NCBI GenBank assembly: GCA_037349105.1
Contig: JAYJMM010000078.1
Location: forward strand, 720,001-784,000
DNA length: 64,000 nt
Reading direction: 5' to 3'
DNA from: Limnomonas spitsbergensis
Lineage: Eukaryota > Chlorophyta > Chlorophyceae > Chlamydomonadales
Of this stretch, positions 1 through 11,849 are shown in pieces; within the stretch, counting starts at the first letter, position 1; each line of letters starts with the position of its first letter. The position numbers and the translations under genes are program-made. Below the pieces are notes generated by a model. The model saw only the letters and a list, made by a program, of their open reading frames with translations. It did not search any database and had not been told where the DNA came from.

Positions 1-3000
1 GCCCCATCCGGAGAGAAAGCCACGGCGGATATGTCGAAATAGTGCCCTTGTTGCTTAAGGACATAGCTGTCTGACCGCCACTCCCACACCAGCAGCTGCC
101 CCAGCTTGGCACACCCCACTGCAGGTTCAAGTGTGGAGGGTTAAGAGTGGAAGGGTCCAGGGTCCAGGGTTAAGAGTTGAAGCTTGAGGATTGAAGGGTC
201 GAGGGTTTGGGGATTTCAAGATGACTGTGTGAAAAGGTGAGTCAGAACACAATCCGGACCATTCTGAGATTTTGAAGACCGATAAGACAACAAGATCAAC
301 AGTTGGGCTATATCTGGGCTTTCTAAGTGTCACCTTCATTGCGAGGAACCCTGGTGCATCATAGCAAAAGGGGTCTACATATAGTAGTGGAGACAAAAGG
401 GGTCTACATATAGTAGTGGAGACAAAAGGGGGTCTACATATAGTAGTGGAGACAAAAGGGGTCTACATATAGTAGTGGAGACAAAAGGGGTCTACATATA
501 GTAGTGGAGACAAAAGGGGTCTACATATAGTAGTGGAGACAAAAGGGGTCTACATATAGTAGTGGAGACAAAAGGGGTCTACATATAGTAGTGGAGACAA
601 AAGGGGTCTACATATAGTAGTGGAGACAAAAGGGGTCTACATATAGTAGTGGAGACAAAAGGGGTCTACATATAGTAGTGGAGACAAAAGGGGTCTACAT
701 ATAGTAGTGGAGACAAAAGGGGTCTACATATAGTAGTGGAGACAAAAGGGGTCTACATATAGTAGTGGAGACAAAAGGGGTCTACATATAGTAGTGGAGA
801 CAAAAGGGGTCTACATATAGTAGTGGAGACAAAAGGGGTCTACATATAGTAGTGGAGACAAAAGGGGTCTACATATAGTAGTGGAGACAAAAGGGGTCTA
901 CATATAGTAGTGGAGACAAAAGGGGTCTACATATAGTAGTGGAGACAAAAGGGGTCTACATATAGTAGTGGAGACAAAAGGGGTCTACATATAGTAGTGG
1001 AGACAAAAGGGGTCTACATATAGTAGTGGAGACAAAAGGGGTCTACATATAGTAGTGGAGACAAAAGGGGTCTACATATAGTAGTGGAGACAAGGGTGGT
1101 AAACAGTTGGGGCCCAGCAGCCTGAAGAGTCCACCCTGACCTGCCAGTTTAGGGTTTACCCTTCATTGCTGGAAAACAATGTCGTAGACGTTCTTTGCCT
1201 TCTCGCACTGTTTTATGTTAATTGGCACGCGCGTAATAACGTGCGGTTTATTAAATAATCATTTACCAGTAAGGGTCGGGCTGCAGAACTTAATAATTAA
1301 AATCTGGAATTTTCCGCATGTGAGTACCGATACCGTACTAACTCCCCACTCTTTCCTACAACGGTACCGGTATTCTTATCATCATGCTCTATGAGCATGA
1401 CACCTACCCCTGTAGTTGCTACGTCGTATCTTGCGAGCGAAACGCCAGTTTCCATTCAAGAGGCTTTGCAGACTAACATTAACCTATCGATGGCCCTTGC
1501 GGCTTAAGAAAATCTACTAACCTACTTAAAAAGAAAATGCCTCGCGCGAAGGCAAAGAACGTCTACGGTTCTATCAATAGGGTTCAGGGTTATTTCCTGC
1601 AACCAGAAAATTTAAGAAAGAGGTTATCAGCGGTTGGAGCCCTCCATCCGGGTTGGACACCTGACCTGTCCACCAGCCTCACACGCGGCTTCACCTCAAC
1701 CCCTCCACCTCGCATGCAACTGGACCCTGTACCCTGAAACCATCATCAGGGCTGCACCCCACACCGGTTCACACTGCTCACACTGCTGCCCACACCCCTA
1801 CTCCTAGACACTAGACACACATCTGGGGTTCCCATTAGGCCAGCCCTGACCCTGCTGACCATTGAGTGGACCCTCCAGCCCCCCCCCTCATGCACATTTC
1901 CACAGTCCCCATCAGGCCAGCTCTAATCCTGCTGACCAGTGGTCCCTCCCGCCCTCCCCCTTCGGCAAATATCCACGGTACCCCTCAGGACATGCATACT
2001 CCTGCTGACCAGTGGTCCCTCCAGCCCCCCCCCCTCTCACCCGCCACCCAGTCCCCTGTGTGGTTGAAAGCCAGGCTGGTGACGCGCTCCTTGCTGACAC
2101 TCAGAGCCTGCAAGCTCTCAAACGTGGGCAGCTGCAGCATCTCAAAGATGCCATTGGTGTATCCCAAGGCCATGATGCCGGTGCCGCGATGCAGGTCTGC
2201 GCAGGAGAGCTTGGCGCCACGTTGGTGCATGTAGTGCTTCTCGGACAAGGACCAAGTGCCGCCTAATAGGGGGGGGAGGTGGCAGAGAGGAGGGGAGAGG
2301 AGTGGGTAGGCAGGCAGGGGGGAAGGAGGGGGCAGGCAGATAGGGGGGGGGGCAGGGCGGGCGGGTAGACAGGCAGGGGGGGAGGAGTAGGCAGGTAGGC
2401 AGGGGGGGGGGAGTGGGTAGGCAGGTCGGGGGAGAGGAGTAGGTAGGCAGGCATCCCTGGGAAGGAGCGGGGCAAAGCGGGCAGGTAGCTGCAGGAAAGG
2501 AGTGGATGAAGCGAGCTGGGAGTATGGAGTGGGGGGGATAGGCTAATAAGCTTTAGCTGTTCATTGGCAAGATGATTTGAAAGTTATAGTCCAGGGCAGG
2601 GGGGGGTAGGCTGCAAGGCGGCTGATCAGGAGGCAGCTGCCCTCACGTGCAAGGAAGGGGAAGTCCGAGGGGTCCTGCACCGGCTCCTCCTCCTCCTCGC
2701 CTGCCGCCGCCGCAGCCGCAGCAGAGGCCTCCGCAGCTGCCTTCTTGGGCTTGGGGGTGAACCTCCAGGAGAAGAGTGCACCGTCCCTGGACACCGTGTA
2801 GAGTAGGGGCAGGTCCTTGCCCTCAACCTGGCAGGGAGGGTCGGAGGAGGTGAGAGAGGAAGAGAGGGGGGGATACTGGTGGACGAGGAGGAGAATATGT
2901 GGGGAAGGCACATGGAAGCTGCACATATGTGTAGAATGTGTGTAGAAGGTGTGAGGGGGGGGGAAAGCGCATAGAAGGTGCACATATGTGTGTAGAAGGT

Positions 3001-6000
3001 GTGTAGAAGGTGCACACGATAACGAGTGCAAAATGTGTGTAGAAGGTGCACATTCATGTGTATAAATTGTACGTTAAGTTGTGCAGAAGTTGTGCAGAAG
3101 GTGTGCAGAAGGTGTGCAGAAGGTGTGCAGCAGGTGCACAATTAAGCGCAAAGAGGGTGTGTTTGAAGGTGTGCGTCATGTGCACATTGCGTGTGTCCAA
3201 GGTATCCTGGGTAGTGATAACTGTCCCTTGCTCCCTGCACGCCCCACCACGCCCACTGCCCCCCCCCTCCCCCCTCCATGCCCTGACTGGCAGCCATCAC
3301 TGCACCTGAGCAGCCTTGCTCTCTGCACGCCCCCCCATGCCCACTGCCCCCCTCCCCCCTCCATGCCCTGACTGGCAGCCATCACCGCACCTGAGCAGCC
3401 TCCCTCCCTGCACGCCCCCCCATGCCCACTACCCCCCACCCCCCTATGCCCTGACTGGCAGCCATCACCGCACCTGAGCAGCCTTACGCATGGCCTCTCC
3501 GCTGAAGAACACCGCCACAATGCCGTCCCTGTGGCCTGCAAGGACCGGGGGCTCGTAGCCCTTGAAAGGGTTGAGGGAGAAAACCCTACAGAGGTTTGGG
3601 AATGGGGTTCAGGTTTGGAGGTTGAGGGCTATATTCAGTTAGGGGAATACCCTGTTGGTTGAGGGTTTAGGATGAGGGTTCAGATTTGAAGGTTGAGGCA
3701 AGATTTCAGGAAGAAACACACACTTTGGGGGGGGCAGGTCTGGTATGTGGGGTCAGAGTTGAAGGTTGAGGCAAGATTTCAGGAAGAAACACACACTTTG
3801 GGGGGGGCAGGTTTGGTATGAGGGGTCAGAGTTGAAGGTTGAGGCAAGATTTTAGGAAGAAACACACACTTTGGGGGGGGCAGGTTTGGTATGTGGGGTC
3901 AGAGTTGAAGGTTGAGGCAAGATTTCAGGAAGAAACACACACTTTGGGGGGGGCAGGTTTCGTATGAGGGGTCAGAGTTGAAGGTTGAGGCAAGATTTCA
4001 GGAAGAAACACACACTTTGGGGGGGGCAGGTTTCGTATGAGGGGTCAGAGTTGAAGGTTGAGGCAAGATTTCAGGAAGAAACACACACTTTGGGGGGGGC
4101 AGGTTTCGTATGAGGGGTCAGAGTTGAAGGTTGAGGCAAGATTTGCTTTTGGGAGAACACGCTGTTGGTTAAAGGTTGAGGATTGGGATATTGAGTAGAG
4201 AGTTGAGGGCTGGGGTGAAGAGTGAGTTGAGATAAGCTGCAAGGGGAACATGCTGGTGGTGGGAGGTTCGGGAGGATGGTGAAAGGGCCTGATGGAGGCA
4301 ACAAGGCAAGGGCCTGTCTGATACATGAGGAACACCCTAGTGAAGAGGGGTGGAGGCAGGTTGGCAATAAGCCATGAAAACCTGAACTTTAGGGATAGGG
4401 TAAAAGGGCAGGTTCCAGCTGGTCTGCCAGGTTCCCTCCAACGCACTGATGCTTTGCACCCACATCCATGTGCCCCAGCTTCTCCCCCCACCTCGCGCCC
4501 TCCCATGCGCATTGATTTTGGTATGTAGGGTTCAGGTTTAATAGTGCAGGTTTCAGGTTTTCTTGAAAAGATAATCCCTGACCCCGTCTTGAAACCTTAC
4601 TATAAACTGACCTCAACGTTCCCACTCCACTCCTCTCCTCTCCACATGTTTGTGATATCCTTGAAGGCTTCAAGCAATTCACCATGAACTAAAAATGTAC
4701 CCTTGACCCATAAGTCCTTAACCCTACCCTCTCCCTCTCCTCTCCACTGCCCCCACCTGGCCACAATATCCTTTAAGGCTTGAAGCGATTCACCGTGAAC
4801 AAAATATTTACCCTTGATCCTTACCCTCCCTCCCCCTCTCCACTCTTCTCTCCCCACCTGGCCACAATATCCTTGGAGCAAGCCGCGATGAACTTTGAGT
4901 CGGGACTCCAATCCAGGTCTAGCACATCTGCATGGCACTGGCCATAGGTGCGGTGCAGCTGCATGGGCGACATCTGCTTCTCAAAGCTAGGCGTACGCCA
5001 CACCTGCGGGGTGCAACCGGTTGGAGGGACGGGAAACATAAAGAAGGGAATGTGTGAATAAGTCTGGGTGTGGACAGGTCGTCACGATAAGCGCCTCTAC
5101 CAGCGGCACTTTCAAAGTCATGGGTGCTTGGGGAGTAGTGAGAGTTGAGTGATGACTACATGAGGTGGAACATGAGAGGCAACGAGCATCCAAAAAAGGT
5201 TGACGGAAATGAGGCTCAGGTCCCGTATGTTTGCCAAGATACTAATACCCTGAGCCCTTGACCCTGAAACCTTCACCCTGGACACCTAGCCCCTCCTTGA
5301 CCCATTCCAGGTTCCCCCTGAAACCTGCATGATGGGTAATCTTTCCCAAGAGGCCGGTGGAGGCAGCAGGTAATGAGAATTACTCCCTCAGGGACATGCC
5401 ACTGCCCCCTTCCCGAATGTCCAGCAGCACAGCCCTCCCCCCCTTTGACCCTACACTGACACTCCCCTGCCCCCCTTGCCTCCCCTTCCCTTGCCCCTGC
5501 CCCCCTCACTCTCTCTCCCTGCCCCTGCGACTCCCCTCCCCTGCCAACCTGCCTCCCCTTCCCTTGCCCCTGCCCCCCTCGCACTCTCTCCCTGCCCCTG
5601 CGACTCCCCTCCCCTGCCAACCTGCCTCTCCTCCTTGTCCCTGTCCACGTTGCACTCTCCCCCAGCCCCTGCACTTGCACTCCCCTTGCTCCTCCCCCCC
5701 GTCCCCCTGGTCTCCTGTACTCCTGCCCGCCCACACTTGCCCCCTTGTCCCCCTGCTCTTACCTGTACCAGCCTGCCGACCCCAACCGCTATGTACAGCC
5801 CATCTGGGCTGAACTTGGCAACCGCCACTGGCCCTTTGAACGAAAAGTGGTGGAGCAAGACATTGCGGGCCTATGCAGGGATCAGGGGAGAAAGGAGATC
5901 AGGAAGGGGGGAGGTAACCGGGGAGGCGGGCCATTGAAAGAAAAATGGAGGAGCAAGACCCCGTGGGCTCCTGCAGGGATGAAGCCAAGGGAGCGGGGAG

Positions 6001-7839
6001 TAATCAAAAGGAGGGTGGGGGGGTAAGATGGGCAGTAAGTGTGGGCATATCAGGGCAAGGGGAGAAAAAGTAATGGGGGGGGGGCATCAAAGGGGTGAGG
6101 CACGTACTGGGTTCAGGACATGGAAGGGTATAAGGGGTACATTGGCGACAGCTCACTGCAAGAATTCAGAGGTGGGATGTCACACACACACACACACACA
6201 CACACAAGGGGGGCAGCGAAGCCAGTGCTTTGCTTTCCGAAAAATAGGGTTTCTACTTTGCATACATGATGGGTACCGCATTTCTATAATAGATAGGTGC
6301 TACACTTCTTTAACTCAGAATTTATTTCTATTTTCGTTAGCGACTGCTACCTTGTTGATCAGGAGTGCCCGCCCGTCCTCGTCGATACTGAGGAGCAGGG
6401 TGCCGTTGGGGCTCACACACAGGGTGCGGATCTGAAGGACGGGGTTCAAAGAGGGCATGGGGTAAAGGAGCAACCTAGGTTAATCCAACTTAGAGAAGGG
6501 GGTCTTGAGGAGATGCACTGCCTCCAGGGGTCCAGTACAGTCGTATCTGATGTATATCATGCACAGCCCCCCACCTGAAGTACGCAGCCAGTGAGGGGTC
6601 AGCGCTCGGCCCCATCCCACACTCCAGCTAGATCCATAGGCCTTAAGGTAAAAGGTTTACAGACAAATCCTGAACCCTACAAACTTAACAGTCAAGCTTT
6701 TGCACCTGAAACACCCCTCCCTCCCTCCCTCCCTCCCTCCTGGGTTACAGAGGCTGCCTACACCATCCTAGCACTGCCTCAAGCTTACCATCATCAGCCC
6801 AGTCAAAACAGGCACGGATCGAAACAGCATTTTCAACACAAACTGTTCTCTTCTGACTTGGGGTTGAGGGTTGACGGCTGGACACTAACCCTACACTCTA
6901 CACCCTAGAGATGCTTTCATCTCAACCCGGAGCCATGGTACCGATTCCTTCCCATGCATGCCCTTTCAATGGTGAAAGAACCCTCCTCGCTTCGCCTCTG
7001 AACGCGTCTGTTGGGCTAAACAGCTGTTCGGCCCGACATGGCTAGGTGACCAGACCATCCGTGCGCTGCCACTGACAGCGAACACTGCTCCTCTAATGTT
7101 CCAGGACTTGGACCTCAACCCAAACCCTGAGGCCTCGGCATGTTGCAGCCGCTTCCAAAGTAGATACTACAGTATCTGCGGATTCAGCACCCCCACAGCC
7201 CTGGCAAGGTGCCAAGCAATCAGTTTCAGAGCCTCGACATGCGCCTATCGACATCCAGGTTGTGCGCATGATAAAAAGCTGCAGATGTATTGTTCATTCC
7301 CTTCCTGTGTTCTGTCTTCTGCTCTTACAGTTGTGAATTGAGTTACAGCACATACCTTTCCCACTTCCCAACAGGGTCCCACCAGTGAGAAAGGCACACT
7401 CCTTAGCACCCATGAGGGACTGAGGCACGGCTCCGTCTCCAATTATAAACTGGTTGCTATGCCTTGGACAGCACTGCATGCGGCTGCATACTGCCTGGTG
7501 CTGCGGCTGAGTCTTCATGGGCATGCCCCCTCCCTGGCATCATGCATGGCACTTGCCTGCTTCAGGTTTTCGAACGGCATCGTGCGGCTCGTCGAGTTCA
7601 CTAGGTCAATCTGCATCACGTTTTGAATGGGGCAAGGAGGGTTGGACAGAGTCGCACCCGAGATGTTGCGCCCGGGCGGAGGAAAAACTGTCGCAGCCGA
7701 CTGCAGCCGGCCAAGTCGGCGTAAAATCTCGCACCTGTCCCACGCGATTTCCCACTGGCGATAGCAGCTCATTGTTGTGAATTAGCAGGTTGCCGCCTCG
7801 GTAGGGGGCGCCCAACAGGTTCGAGAACTTGAAGTTCAT
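1..7839 (-). CDS. PWP2: PWP2/UTP1 WD40 protein of the small-subunit processome (5' part, runs off left edge)
   Basis: Periodic tryptophan protein 2 is a WD40 scaffold of the UTP-B part of the U3 snoRNP/SSU processome, acting in 18S pre-rRNA processing in the nucleolus. Exons read on the minus strand: 7735-7839 (start codon 7837-7839), 7557-7610, 6351-6431, 5763-5870, 4858-5003, 3474-3585, 2647-2827, 2041-2262 and 1-118 (cut by the window edge). All phases agree and give about 375 residues, against roughly 900 for the family. Recognised family segments are the N-terminal FSNLLGAPYRGGNL and SPVGNRV, then VSPNGTLLLSIDEDGRALL, FSPDGLYIAVGVGRLVQ, LDWSPDSKFIAACSKD, FSLNPFKG...LAGHRDGIVAVFF, EKHYMH and GQLLVWEWRSDSYVLKQQGH. 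An Ala/Glu-rich low-complexity insert lies in the seventh exon. The second intron appears to use a GC donor (CAG|GCAAGT). Several introns hold minisatellites, listed separately. The 3' half is outside the window. Identity is from recalled family sequence; splice sites are inferred. Confidence 0.93.
365..1091. repeat. 29-bp minisatellite, 25 copies, in a PWP2 intron
   Basis: A perfect or near-perfect head-to-tail array with unit core GGGGTCTACATATAGTAGTG plus GAGACAAAA. One unit near 427 carries an extra G; otherwise the copies look identical. It lies in the intron between the exons at 2041-2262 and 1-118. There are no spacers between units, so it is not CRISPR-like. Such uniformity suggests recent expansion. 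Confidence 0.97.
1852..2040. repeat. Degenerate tandem repeat next to a PWP2 donor site
   Basis: Three copies of a 72-78 bp unit share CTGCTGACCAGTGGTCCCTC followed by a C-rich run (starts near 1852, 1930 and 2002). The third copy abuts the donor of the exon ending at 2041 (minus-strand GTGAG at 2036-2040). The exon itself does not appear to be included. Confidence 0.75.
2265..2480. repeat. G-rich degenerate repeat in a PWP2 intron
   Basis: Irregular repetition of GGGTAGGCAGGCAGGGGGG-like words with GGAGGAG spacers, immediately upstream (gene sense) of the acceptor at 2263. The unit length is not constant. On the transcribed sense it is a C/T-rich tract, so part of it may serve as polypyrimidine tract. 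Confidence 0.7.
3216..3476. repeat. PWP2: 83-85 bp tandem duplication containing an exon end and its donor (PWP2)
   Basis: On the minus strand the exon at 3474-3585 ends with AGGCTGCTCAG followed by GTGCGG. The same junction recurs inside the intron at about 3388 and 3303, each with the same C-rich downstream sequence; a further partial copy starts near 3229. The period is 83-85 bp. Each copy is therefore a potential decoy 5' splice site. Confidence 0.85.
3664..4145. repeat. 74-bp minisatellite, about six copies, in a PWP2 intron
   Basis: The unit contains GAAACACACACTTTGGGGGG and GGGTCAGAGTTGAAGGTTGA, repeated at 74-bp steps from near 3713 to 4090 with a partial unit on each side. Variation is limited to single bases (for example GTATGTGG/GTATGAGG). 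The neighbouring sequence (3600-3660, 4150-4220) carries decayed GGTTGAGGGTT words, so the array may have grown from that background. Confidence 0.93.
4620..4881. repeat. PWP2: About 110-bp triplication including the end of a PWP2 exon and its donor
   Basis: The true exon ends (minus strand) with AAGGATATTGTGGCCAG then GTGGGG at 4854-4861. A close copy of exon end plus donor lies near 4750-4800 and a more decayed one near 4630-4690, each followed (gene sense) by the same intron-like sequence. The exon-derived part is recognisable for about 40 bases in the nearer copy. Confidence 0.85.
6181..6206. repeat. (CA)13 microsatellite
   Basis: A simple dinucleotide run in the PWP2 intron between the exons at 5763-5870 and 6351-6431. 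A separate (CTCC)n run sits at about 6715-6740 in the next intron. Confidence 0.97.
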
Positions 7840-9248
7840 CGTGCTGATGGCCGATCAATTAAGAGCAGGTCATAATCGCGTGTTATTCAATAATTATGCG
7901 CGAACGATGGTTGGCTCAATCGCTTGCGCCGTGCCATTCTCACGTGTCCACACTTTCCCCACACCATCCACCGCACGACAGGGGGTCCACCAAGTTCCCT
8001 GCCTGCTGCCTCCTGACATAGCAGACAGTCCGTGCTGGCAGTCTATTTGTTCATCAAGCCAAACTCCGGCGTATCCCTTCTTGAAGGCCCCATTCTAAGT
8101 CTATCCCACCCGGTATCAATGGGACCAGCTTGAACCCTAGAACATACCTCCATTAGCGCCCTGTTTTCACATCAGAAACGTGACTACTCCTGCCAGCATG
8201 CATGACAATCCACGATAAGTTGTCTTCCCGGTCGTCCGGTACCTACTTGTCATCCTACAAATTGCAGTATCCTTTCTCATGAATCTCATCCCCAGGTACC
8301 CCTCTCCTCCCACGTGCCCCCTAGTACTGTTCACCCCCTAGTTAAGCGGTCACCACACACACTGCTGCTGACCCTGACAAACTGCTCTCCCTGGAGTAGG
8401 CTGCTTACTACTGGCCAATGCCTGGCCCTTTCAAAAATAAAGATGGGGTAGGATCAGGCACTCTAACAACAACAACAACACTCAAACCTCAGTATACGTG
8501 TGACGTTACATTATCATATACCACAAGGCTTAGTCCACATCCAGCCCACCGAGTCCATGCATCCTGGATTAGATGGCTACGCTGCCGTCTGTTCTGCATA
8601 GGAGTGAACGAAACAGCATCCTAGCCTTATAGCTCCACAGATATCCAACCAAGAACTTCCATCGTTAAGGATGGCACCGCCCACCTGGTAGTCACATCGG
8701 TCCAGCTCAGTACGGACAGTATCCGGGCCGCCCTTGAGCAGCATCCCACTCGGCCGGCAGATACTGGATGGCAATATGGTGCCTTCGACCATTAAAAAGC
8801 GCTATACCAGATTTTAACGCGCAAGCACCAAAGCATTCGGAAAGCCTTGCATCAAACACACAGGTTAATGACATTACACCTCTGGGCCCTGCTCCAAAAA
8901 GGCTCGGCCGAGTGGGCGCCAAAGTAAAAGGGGCAGACAAAAAATAAGGTGCATGTACCTCGTCACACCCGTGTTCCTACTTCCTAGGCCATGCCAAAAA
9001 TAAAAGAATCTGGGACTCTGATTCCCCACTGCACAATTCAATTCCTGGAAAATCCCTCAGCAGAAGCATGCACACTTTTTGAAAGCCACGTGGACATACC
9101 CGCACACCCAGTAATTGTTTCTGTGTAACCCGGCCCCATGTAGGGGGGTGCGGACTGTGCCCCCTAGGAGGGCCGTGAACAGGAAAGCAAGCACCTAGGC
9201 AACAAGGCCCCTTCCTCCGTTATTTTGAGCGACCATGCCTCCTCGCCC
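7840..9248. other. Intergenic region between PWP2 and the next minus-strand gene
   Basis: Upstream of the PWP2 start and downstream of the stop of the gene at 9249. It presumably holds the PWP2 promoter and the 3' UTR of the neighbour. I see no convincing coding exon. It contains a short (AAC)n run at about 8466-8480 and one copy of a 24-bp motif (8869-8893) repeated at 26420-26446. Confidence 0.6.
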
Positions 9249-11667
9249 CTAGGCGCACTTCCCTCCCTGCACTGGCACCGCGTTGGGGATATAGCCATAG
9301 TCCGAAATCTGGAAGCCCAGCACCGCCAGCCCAGCCAGGATGGCCAGGTAAGACACGCCCTCAGCAGCACCCAGCAGGCCGTAGGGACCATTCGGAAGGC
9401 CCTGTGGACAAGTGAAAGGAAAGAGATGGGCGGGAGATATTATTTGTATTTTTGCATGCATCACACTATCACAGAGACCCGCCATACTGGTACTTCATAA
9501 TTGTACATAAGGAGAACTTCCGTCAGAATCTGGTCGGAAGTGTGAGTGTGAGAGTTCGCTGTCTGCTGCCCGCCGGGGTCGTACACAAACTGCACCACAT
9601 ATCCATTTGGTTATTATGATTCCAAAAGTAAAATAATAGCCCACCTGCCCTTTAACCTCATGGGCCAACTTCATTGATTTAACCTTTTAGCCCACCTTTC
9701 CAGGTTAAACCTTACAGCCTACCTTTCCTGTTGTAACCCTATAGCCCACCTTTCCAGTTATAGCCTCACAGCCCACCTTTCCTGTTGTCACCTTGCAGCC
9801 CACCTTTCAAGTTGTAACCGTATAGCCCACCATTCCAGTTGTCACCTTCAAACCCACCCTTCCAGTCGTAACCTTGCAGCCCACCTTTCCAGTTGTTACC
9901 GTTTAGTCCATCTTTCCAGTCGTAACCCTACAGCCCACCCTTCCAGTTGTAACCCTACAGCCCACCTTTCCAGTTGTAACCGTAGAATCTATCGTTCCAG
10001 TTGTAACCCTACATCCCACCTTTCAAGTTGTAACCTTACAGCCCACCTTTCCAGTTGTAACCCTACCGCCCACCTCTCCATACATAACATTACAGCCCAC
10101 TTTTCCAGTTGTGACCTTGCAGCCCACCTTCCCAGGCGTACCCTTTAGCCCACCTCCCCATACATAACCTCATAGCCCACCTTTCCAGCCACAGCCTTTC
10201 AGCCCACCTTTCCAGTCTTAATCTTGGTGTAAATGCTGTACCCCACGAGGCCCACCACCCACAGGTAGCTGATCCCCTCCACGGCACCATACAAGCCAAA
10301 TGGACCTGCAGGGAGCCCACACCCGGTGGACCTGCACAGCCAAGTGTGTGCACAAGTGTGGACCGGTAAATGAAACAATAAATGGACAGGGATTTGACTA
10401 AACAGAGGCTATCAGCTACCAAATGATGAAATAAAAAGGCACCTATGAAAAGCAGTACATGAACAGTGCCCCCAAGCACGAAATTCATCAGTTCCTTCCC
10501 TATTTTTCTGTCCCTAGCACCGAAGTATTTCAAGCAGTCATATGCATTCCACATTCATCCGCATCATCTCACTTGAGTGTGAACTCGGAAAAGAACACAA
10601 CTGGCAGAGCCACCAGGCTCACGCCAGCTAGCACGCCAGCACTGGACTGCAAGTGGGAGCGGTGGGAGTGGTGTGAATGGTGTGAGCGGTAGGAGTGGTG
10701 TGTGTGGTGTGAATAGTGTGAGCGGTAGGAGTGGTGTGAGGGATGGGATAGGCCTAGTCAAACAGTGGACGGAAGATTGGAGACCGCCAAAGTGAAGGGT
10801 GCATGCGCAGTTTACTTGAGCAACTGGCAATCAGCATCCCATCACACGAATGTTCTGCGACTGAGTGCATTCGTGGTGTGTGCGGGTAACCGTAAAAGAG
10901 AAGAGACAAACTGCGGTGGCACCAATGTGTCACGTTTTGATGAGTTATTGGGTTCTGAGGTGTGGCTGGCAAATCTAGCGCCAGATTTGAAAATGTTAAT
11001 GCACCACTGCACAGGACCGTGATGAGTTACACGGCACCGGGACATCTTCAACATGGCCCACCTGCGCAGCCATGGCAAGCTCTATGCACGCAGTACATGG
11101 CTTTCCTGAACCGGTGTTGATTTGTATGGCTAGATCGAGTGGGCACTCCAGTGAGTCTGAGGCCCTCTTGGCTGCCCAGGGCAAGCACTTACAGCAGTCA
11201 GATCAGGGTATCGAGTATCGACATGAGGATCGCTAGCATTCCATGCTACTGGTTAGAAGGCAGTACAAGACGTATTAAGGGACGCCTTGGTATGACATTG
11301 ACTGTGTAGAATTATGAGAGTGATATCATGGAGACACAGACAGTATAGAGAGAGGCGGGGCTCTTTACACGGAAACACAAATAATATATTATTTGGAAAC
11401 GAGGGTTGCTAGTTGCTACACCGTTGCTACAGGTCCAGCTGGCCATGCAGGGTGCCCATTGATGCCTCACTAGTATATCAGGAGACAAATTAAGTCTAAA
11501 TTCGCTGTACTTACGTCTTCAGTAGCATGGCGCACCAACAGGGAGCTTCTCCCGCGACTGTGGTGCACCACATGGGACCGGATCCCGGTTGCGAACGCCC
11601 GCACGGGTGATGGCGCACCAAACGATGCAGAGACGTGACTGGAACTAATCCCAATAGAAGACTGCAT
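9249..11667 (-). CDS. Plastid-targeted small membrane protein with duplicated GLPxGPxGLxGAxEGxSYL motif
   Basis: Four exons join in phase: 11515-11667 (start codon 11665-11667), 10573-10646, 10208-10331 and 9249-9401 (TAG at 9249-9251), giving 167 residues. Exon 1 encodes a Ser/Ala/Arg-rich, acid-poor leader of about 50 residues, typical of a chloroplast transit peptide. Exon 2 is hydrophobic (AGVLAGVSLVALPVVFF). Exons 3 and 4 each encode one copy of a motif: CGLPAGPFGLYGAVEGISYL and GLPNGPYGLLGAAEGVSYL, each followed by a hydrophobic helix. The protein ends YGYIPNAVPVQGGKCA. The picture is a two- or three-helix plastid membrane protein of a family I believe is conserved in plants and algae, with no function I can name. 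The same-strand neighbour downstream is PWP2; the upstream neighbour is divergent PCIF1. Exon calls rest on phase agreement and the internal repeat. Confidence 0.82.
9640..10207. repeat. 27-29 bp degenerate minisatellite grown from a 5' splice site
   Basis: On the gene's strand each unit reads roughly CTGGAAAGGTGGGCT plus about 13 variable bases (for example GTAAGGTTACAA). The real exon end is ACTGGAAAG followed by GTGGGCT at 10202-10216. About 20 imperfect copies therefore repeat the exon-intron junction itself and fill most of the last intron of the plastid membrane protein gene. Confidence 0.9.
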
Positions 11668-11849
11668 CGCGTGTGATGCGGATGGCAGAGTAGCGGTGCA
11701 TGGCCCACGCGCTCGGGGATCAACAGATATACACGATTTGGCTTCGGCGTTCACACCAAGGTAGTCCACACCTGTTCACACCAAAACTAGCCCTGTCCTG
11801 CTCGGCAGCGGACCATCTCGACTTATAGCATCTCGCAATATCTCACGTA
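11668..11849. promoter_or_regulatory. Compact divergent promoter (plastid membrane protein / PCIF1)
   Basis: Only 182 bp separate the two start codons (minus 11667, plus 11850). Both 5' UTRs and any core promoters must fit here or overlap the coding regions. I see no clear TATA box. A CACACCT/TTCACACC repeat sits near 11752-11785. Assignment is by position only. Confidence 0.6.

Noticed and set aside
365..1091. CRISPR-like array of 29-bp direct repeats
   Set aside because: Units are directly adjacent with no spacers, and the context is a eukaryotic intron.
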